From: Deltaproteobacteria bacterium
Lineage (GTDB): Bacteria > Desulfobacterota > BSN033 > UBA1163
DNA length: 42,341 nt
NCBI GenBank assembly: GCA_016875195.1
Contig: VGRY01000034.1
Coordinates: forward strand, 1 to 42,341
Direction of reading: 5' to 3'
Shown: positions 38,346-42,341 of the stretch, piece after piece
Layout: each line of letters opens with the position of its first letter
How positions within the stretch are numbered: position 1 is the stretch's first letter
Notes under the pieces: model-generated
Seen by the model: the letters and a program-made list of their open reading frames with translations, nothing else
Databases searched by the model: none
What the model was told of the DNA's origin: nothing
Translations under genes and position numbers: made by a program

Positions 38346-39986
38346 ATGACAAGTCAATCTCCACAAACCATTGTTGAGGCCTTTGAAGCACAGGTCGCGA
38401 AGCATCCCGATAAAACAGCGATCATCTTCCTCGGGACAACGATCACTTATGCTCAGATGGGGGAGTACGTAAAGAGGTTTGCCGGAGCTCTGTATCAGAT
38501 GGGTGTTCGGGAAGGGGAGAAGATGATCATCTATATCCCGAATTCTCCCCAGTGGGTGATCGCATGGCTTGGTATACAGAAGGCGGGAGGGATGGCTGTT
38601 CCCATCACTCCCATTTATACATCCTACGATCTTCAATACATTGCCAATGACAATGGTGCTGAGACCGTCATCTGCGCCGACACCAATTATGGATATGTAC
38701 GAAGGGCCATGGGCGGAGCCAACATCAGAAGGATCATTGTGACCAATGTGGTGGATCTCCTTCCCTGGTGGAAGAGGGCATTCGGGAAGGCGTTTGATAA
38801 GATTCCCTCGGGAAAGGTTTCGAAGGACGACAAAACTTATTTCTTCAGGAGTTTGATCCAGCAATCTACCCCTGATTCTCCGACAACCGGGCCCCAGGGA
38901 GATGGGATTGCGGAAATCCTCTATACAGGCGGGACGACCAAATTTCCCAAGGGAGTTCCTATTGCCAATGATCTCTTCCTGGAAAGTGCAGAGGAACAGT
39001 TGAGGGTGAGCACGCCGCTCTTTCCCCTGGAGGAGAATGTAGTTCTCGCCGGCGCTCCCCTGTTTCACATCCTGGGTCAGGCCTGCGAACTGGCCACACT
39101 CTGTTTCGGAGGGACATTGATTTTACAACCGAAGGTCAATCTGGACGGGATGCTGGAAACGATCCAGAGGTTTAAGGCAAAGACCTTTGTCGGAGTCCCC
39201 GCGCTTTACCGGATGATTCTGGAACATGACCGGGTTGATTTTTATGATTTACAATCTCTTCAATACTGCTTCTGTGCAGGCGATGTCCTGCCGATTGAAA
39301 TCGGAACCCGCTGGTTTGAGAGATATAAAAAACTAATTTACCAGGGTTACGGAGCGACCGAAACCTGCGGAGGCGTGACCATGTGCCCGGTGGATGTTGA
39401 AAATCCACCTAAGAGCATGGGGTGTGTGGTTCCGAGCAAGAAGATCAAGATCATCAATCCCGACATGCTGGAATCCGTCCCATTGGGTGAGCCAGGAGAG
39501 TTGGTTGTTTCCTCTGATCGGATGGTGAGGGCCTACTGGAATAAACCGGAGGAGACAGAGGTCTCCTTTATCGAATTGGAAGGCCGGAAATGGTATCGCA
39601 CCGGTGATATCGTTTCACAGGACGAAAAGGGGCATCTCTATTTTGTCGACCGGACTGTGGATACGATCAAACATAAAGGCTATCGTGTCTCTGCCTCGGA
39701 GATCGAGTCCGTGTTGCAGGAGCATCCGGCTGTGATCGGAGCCTGTGTCGTGGGCGTTCCGGATCAGGAGGTGGGAGAGAGGATCAAAGCCTTTGTCGTT
39801 CTCAAAGAGGATATCAAGGGCATCACTGGATACGATTTGATCAAGTGGTGTCGGCAGAAGTTGGCTTCCTACAAAGTTCCCCAATATATCGAATTCCGCG
39901 ACATGCTTCCCAAATCGAAGGTGGGCAAACTCCTCAGACGTGAACTCCGGGCCGAAGAACGCAAACGCCACGAAGAAACAGATTAA
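38346..39986 (+). CDS. AMP-forming acyl-CoA synthetase/ligase (second)
   Basis: The 546-residue enzyme has the ANL motifs: ILYTGGTTKFPKGVPI (phosphate loop, about 196-211), YGATETCGG, YRTGDIVSQDEKGHLYFVDR (hinge) and KSKVGKLLRREL with the catalytic Lys. It should activate a carboxylic acid to its CoA ester in the cytoplasm. It is the last gene of the Liv-type transporter cluster, mirroring the ligase-transporter pairing upstream, but its overall sequence differs from the 27928 enzyme, so a different acid is likely. The ribosome site is weak (AAGAGAG, distant). Confidence 0.88.
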   Translation: MTSQSPQTIVEAFEAQVAKHPDKTAIIFLGTTITYAQMGEYVKRFAGALYQMGVREGEKMIIYIPNSPQWVIAWLGIQKAGGMAVPITPIYTSYDLQYIANDNGAETVICADTNYGYVRRAMGGANIRRIIVTNVVDLLPWWKRAFGKAFDKIPSGKVSKDDKTYFFRSLIQQSTPDSPTTGPQGDGIAEILYTGGTTKFPKGVPIANDLFLESAEEQLRVSTPLFPLEENVVLAGAPLFHILGQACELATLCFGGTLILQPKVNLDGMLETIQRFKAKTFVGVPALYRMILEHDRVDFYDLQSLQYCFCAGDVLPIEIGTRWFERYKKLIYQGYGATETCGGVTMCPVDVENPPKSMGCVVPSKKIKIINPDMLESVPLGEPGELVVSSDRMVRAYWNKPEETEVSFIELEGRKWYRTGDIVSQDEKGHLYFVDRTVDTIKHKGYRVSASEIESVLQEHPAVIGACVVGVPDQEVGERIKAFVVLKEDIKGITGYDLIKWCRQKLASYKVPQYIEFRDMLPKSKVGKLLRRELRAEERKRHEETD

Positions 39987-40835
39987 CAGAAAACTGCCCG
40001 CTTCAGACCTTTATCCATTTTCCCCAATTTCTTCTTCCTACGAGTGTTACAGCAATGACTTAACAGTATCGTCATTCCAGGCTTGATTTAGCCTGCCCCG
40101 CACTTGATGCGGGGGAATCCAATGTTTTGGCTCTGGATTCCTGTCGTTGGGACTCGAAACCGAGCTTTTCCCTGAACACCATGTGGTGCAGGGCTTTCAT
40201 CGGAATGACGACAAGAGAAACTCTCACGTGCACGGAGTAATGAGTGTTTTTGCTCCTGATCGATTGCGATTAGGCCCTTTTGAAGGGTTAGTCCCGTTTT
40301 GACGAGATAATACCTCCGTCTATACCGAAAGATTGTTATTTGATTGTCAAATCATAATTTCTTCCAGAGCATGTATAATGACAAGATATTGAGCTACAGA
40401 GGAGTGAAGAACTTTCAACTCCATCGAGGGTGTTGTTGGAATCCACAGATCGTCAACCGAGATGAAGGCGCCGGATTTACGATCGCAAATATTGGTGATA
40501 TTTTCTCAGTATTTGTGATATGTATATATTATAATCTACTAGGGTTTCGTCTATGAATGATTTTACGAAGCTTGATAAGAAGTGTCAGGGCAGCGAGTTT
40601 TAAAGATTGCCACTGACATGATTATATAAATGTAGGGTCAGGACTTTATAAACCTGAAACTTTAAAAATAACATTTATTATTTTGAAGTATTAGCCGTAC
40701 TTAGCGTTTATAATTGAATCGCACGTTTTTTTCCCTCGGGGTGGAATAAAGCCTTTGGCATCAAAGCGATTCTATGCTTCACTGAAAAATGGTTTTTAAA
40801 ATTTTCTTGATTAAGAAGGGAATCTTATTTGACCC
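39987..40835. other. 849-bp intergenic region with no convincing gene
   Basis: A palindromic repeat occupies 40069-40211. The remainder is AT-rich (notably 40330-40560 and 40600-40830). A 70-codon frame at 40344-40556 starts with TTG, has no ribosome site and resembles nothing I know. No RNA gene was recognised. Confidence 0.6.
40069..40211. repeat. 143-bp TCGTCATTCC-type palindromic repeat
   Basis: Perfect terminal arms TCGTCATTCC (40069-40078) and GGAATGACGA (40202-40211) enclose smaller stems such as CCCGCA/TGCGGG near 40096-40113. This resembles another dispersed intergenic repeat class, distinct from the one at 8393. Confidence 0.7.
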
Positions 40836-42155
40836 ATGGGCCAAATCATTCACCGATCACCTTTATCCAATAGGCTTTGGCTTTTAGTTTTATCCGTATC
40901 CATCTTATATCTCCATGGATGTGCCGGAGTGAAAAAAGTTGAGGTGAAACCCGTGCCCTTACCAATCTTTCTGGAAGAAAAGGTCGAGCCAAATGACTTT
41001 TCGGTTACAGATGGAGATGACGTCATTGGCCGATTGGCATTCATCAGGCTTCAAAAGGGGGATACACTGCCGGATATTGCCAGACACTTCAGTTTAGGGA
41101 TCAATGCAATCAGTTCGGCAAACCCAGGGGTGGATGTATGGGTGCCGGAGGGCGGAACACGTATCCTGTTACCGCTGAGCTTTATCCTGCCGGATGCTCC
41201 GAGAAAAGGCATAGTGATCAACTTAGCCGCTATGAGGCTCTTTCAGTTCAAAGGAGACAGTAAGTCACTGGCAGTGTCCACCTACCCACTCGGCATCGGT
41301 ACCATCGAGCGACCTACCCCCGAAGGTCAGATGTCAGTGGTGCGTAAGGTAATCCGGCCGACCTGGCATGTGCCTGCCTCCATTGCTGAAGATCATCGGA
41401 AAAAGGGAGATCCTCTGCCCGCCAAAGTTCCGCCCGGGCCTCAAAATCCCTTGGGGGAATACGCACTCTATTTAAGTAAGCCAACCTACTTGATCCATGG
41501 TACGAATAAACCGGCCAGCATTGGTCTCAGGGCGACCAATGGCTGCATCAGACTCTATCCAGAGGACGTGAAGAAATTCTATGAGAGCACTCCGTTGAAA
41601 ACACCTGTAAACATCGTTAACCAGCCGTATCTTTTGGGTCAATCCGATGGAATGATTTACATGGAAGTCCATGTACCCCCAGAAGCAATGGACACGATTG
41701 AGTTTGATAAGATATTTACAAAATTGAAAAATATTGAGAAGGAATCGGGACGCACGCTTGACTGGAGCAAAATTAAGAAAGTCCTATCCGAGGCCCGAGG
41801 GATTCCTGTTCCCATATTCGAGGTCCGTCAAGGAAGTGAGAAAGAATCCGCTAAAACCGTAGAAGTGAAGCACCCGGAAAAATTGTATGGTAGACCAGAA
41901 ATACCAGAATTTCGCATAGAGGCGTGGTATGTTTGGGCTGCTGATGAGCGTGAGGAGATTGATGCTCGGAGGATTGCCGCCATCATCAATCACCAGGGGC
42001 CGCCCATTCCAGCCAGGGTATTATCACAGAGCGACCGCTACCGCGTGATCGCCGGTCCTTTCAACGATATCCGCGAGGCCAAAGAGGCAGTCAAACGTTT
42101 GAAGATTGATTTGGACATAGAGGCTGCCTTGATCCCCCCTGTCAAAAAGAGATAG
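40836..42155 (+). CDS. L,D-transpeptidase (YkuD) lipoprotein with LysM-like and SPOR-like domains
   Basis: The 439-residue protein has a lipoprotein signal (LYLHGC, lipidated Cys29) and a LysM-like segment (about 70-113, RLQKGDTLPDIARHFSLG to VPEGGTRILLP). The YkuD domain (about 124-260) contains the catalytic HGTNKPASIGLRATNGCIRLYPED (His221, Cys237). A C-terminal SPOR-like repeat (about 400-435, YRVIAGPFNDIREAKEAVKRL) follows. YkuD enzymes form 3-3 peptidoglycan crosslinks or attach lipoproteins in the periplasm. SPOR modules bind denuded glycan at division sites, so this enzyme may act at the septum (inference). No strong ribosome site is close to the ATG. Confidence 0.85.
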   Translation: MGQIIHRSPLSNRLWLLVLSVSILYLHGCAGVKKVEVKPVPLPIFLEEKVEPNDFSVTDGDDVIGRLAFIRLQKGDTLPDIARHFSLGINAISSANPGVDVWVPEGGTRILLPLSFILPDAPRKGIVINLAAMRLFQFKGDSKSLAVSTYPLGIGTIERPTPEGQMSVVRKVIRPTWHVPASIAEDHRKKGDPLPAKVPPGPQNPLGEYALYLSKPTYLIHGTNKPASIGLRATNGCIRLYPEDVKKFYESTPLKTPVNIVNQPYLLGQSDGMIYMEVHVPPEAMDTIEFDKIFTKLKNIEKESGRTLDWSKIKKVLSEARGIPVPIFEVRQGSEKESAKTVEVKHPEKLYGRPEIPEFRIEAWYVWAADEREEIDARRIAAIINHQGPPIPARVLSQSDRYRVIAGPFNDIREAKEAVKRLKIDLDIEAALIPPVKKR

Positions 42156-42341
42156 TCGATCCTGCCTGTTGTTACACCTTCGAACCGCATGGCTCGTTGG
42201 ATGGCTTCCCTTAGCCCAACTTCCGCAGTTTGTTGAAAAAAATGCCCTGTTTATGCGGGGTTGGGATTTTTTCAGTCACTATTTTCCACCTGATGCCAGG
42301 TCTTGATTGGCTTGATGATCTGGGACGGGATTTTTAGAACC
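42156..42341. other. Right-edge region with possible partial minus-strand gene end
   Basis: A minus-strand frame entering from the right edge reads KIPSQIIKPIKTWHQVENSD and stops at TGA (42274-42272). The DNA beyond it contains a weak CCC/GGG stem and T-run (about 42244-42270). It could be the end of an insertion sequence or of an unrelated gene; the fragment is too short to decide. Confidence 0.25.

Noticed and set aside
38232..39068. 278-codon minus-strand open frame
   Set aside because: Antisense to the second acyl-CoA ligase and running into a palindromic repeat; no start signal.
40344..40556. 70-codon plus-strand frame in the long gap
   Set aside because: TTG start, no ribosome site, unusual composition and no family resemblance.

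Overview
The window looks like a chromosomal, accessory-rich stretch from a strictly anaerobic bacterium of the Desulfobacterota (former Deltaproteobacteria; Syntrophales- or Desulfobacterales-like). This is an inference from gene content: molybdenum/tungsten bis-MGD oxidoreductases, DUF6125 proteins, a DUF3795 protein, TRAP and Liv-type uptake systems paired with AMP-forming acyl-CoA ligases, a PreA-like flavoprotein, and many dispersed palindromic repeats. Base composition is moderate, with strong purine-rich Shine-Dalgarno sites. I see no rRNA, tRNA or CRISPR array.

Layout. (1) 1-2344, minus: a GntR/FCD regulator, a PreA-like flavo-iron-sulfur protein lacking the usual catalytic cysteines, and the start of a TRAP solute-binding protein. 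(2) 2668-4362, plus: two zinc-ribbon membrane proteins behind a sigma-54-like promoter. (3) 4692-8325: a ParE-type toxin-antitoxin pair, a minus-strand ICMT-like membrane methyltransferase, and an ArgH-like lyase with an XRE-type regulator. (4) 8536-17688, plus: two DUF6125 proteins, a membrane-anchored CocE/NonD-type hydrolase, a MarR/QueG-like/molybdoenzyme operon, an AhpD-like protein with a Cys-tailed ECF sigma factor, an orphan pyruvate-kinase C-terminal domain and a UspA protein. (5) 17775-22863: two paralogous Mo/W enzymes transcribed divergently, one with a four-cluster ferredoxin subunit. (6) 23007-27062: an EamA transporter, a PIN-RHH toxin-antitoxin pair, a DUF3795 protein (minus), a HAD phosphatase and a PAP2 phosphatase. 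(7) 27045-39986: two solute-import modules. The first has a divergent FadR-type regulator, an acyl-CoA ligase and TRAP DctP/Q/M. The second is a Liv-type ABC transporter followed by another acyl-CoA ligase, and a relic of a third ligase lies between the two modules. (8) 40836-42155: an L,D-transpeptidase lipoprotein.

How the parts may work together (inference). Regions 1 and 7 look like import and CoA-activation of organic acids under GntR control. Regions 4 and 5 supply unusual Mo/W redox or hydration chemistry and thiol-based regulation. The two divergent enzymes carry a Cys-Tyr-Gly-Pro metal-ligand motif reminiscent of acetylene hydratase but lack its catalytic Asp, so their reaction is unknown; I consider this the best candidate for undescribed biochemistry here.

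The intergenic regions are unusually rich in fold-back DNA: at least seven palindromic repeat types, two of them present twice in the window, plus 168-bp and 233-bp MITE-like elements. Several genes have promoters placed so that the predicted transcript starts at or next to the start codon (leaderless mRNA). Function calls rest on reading motifs by eye; no database search was run.
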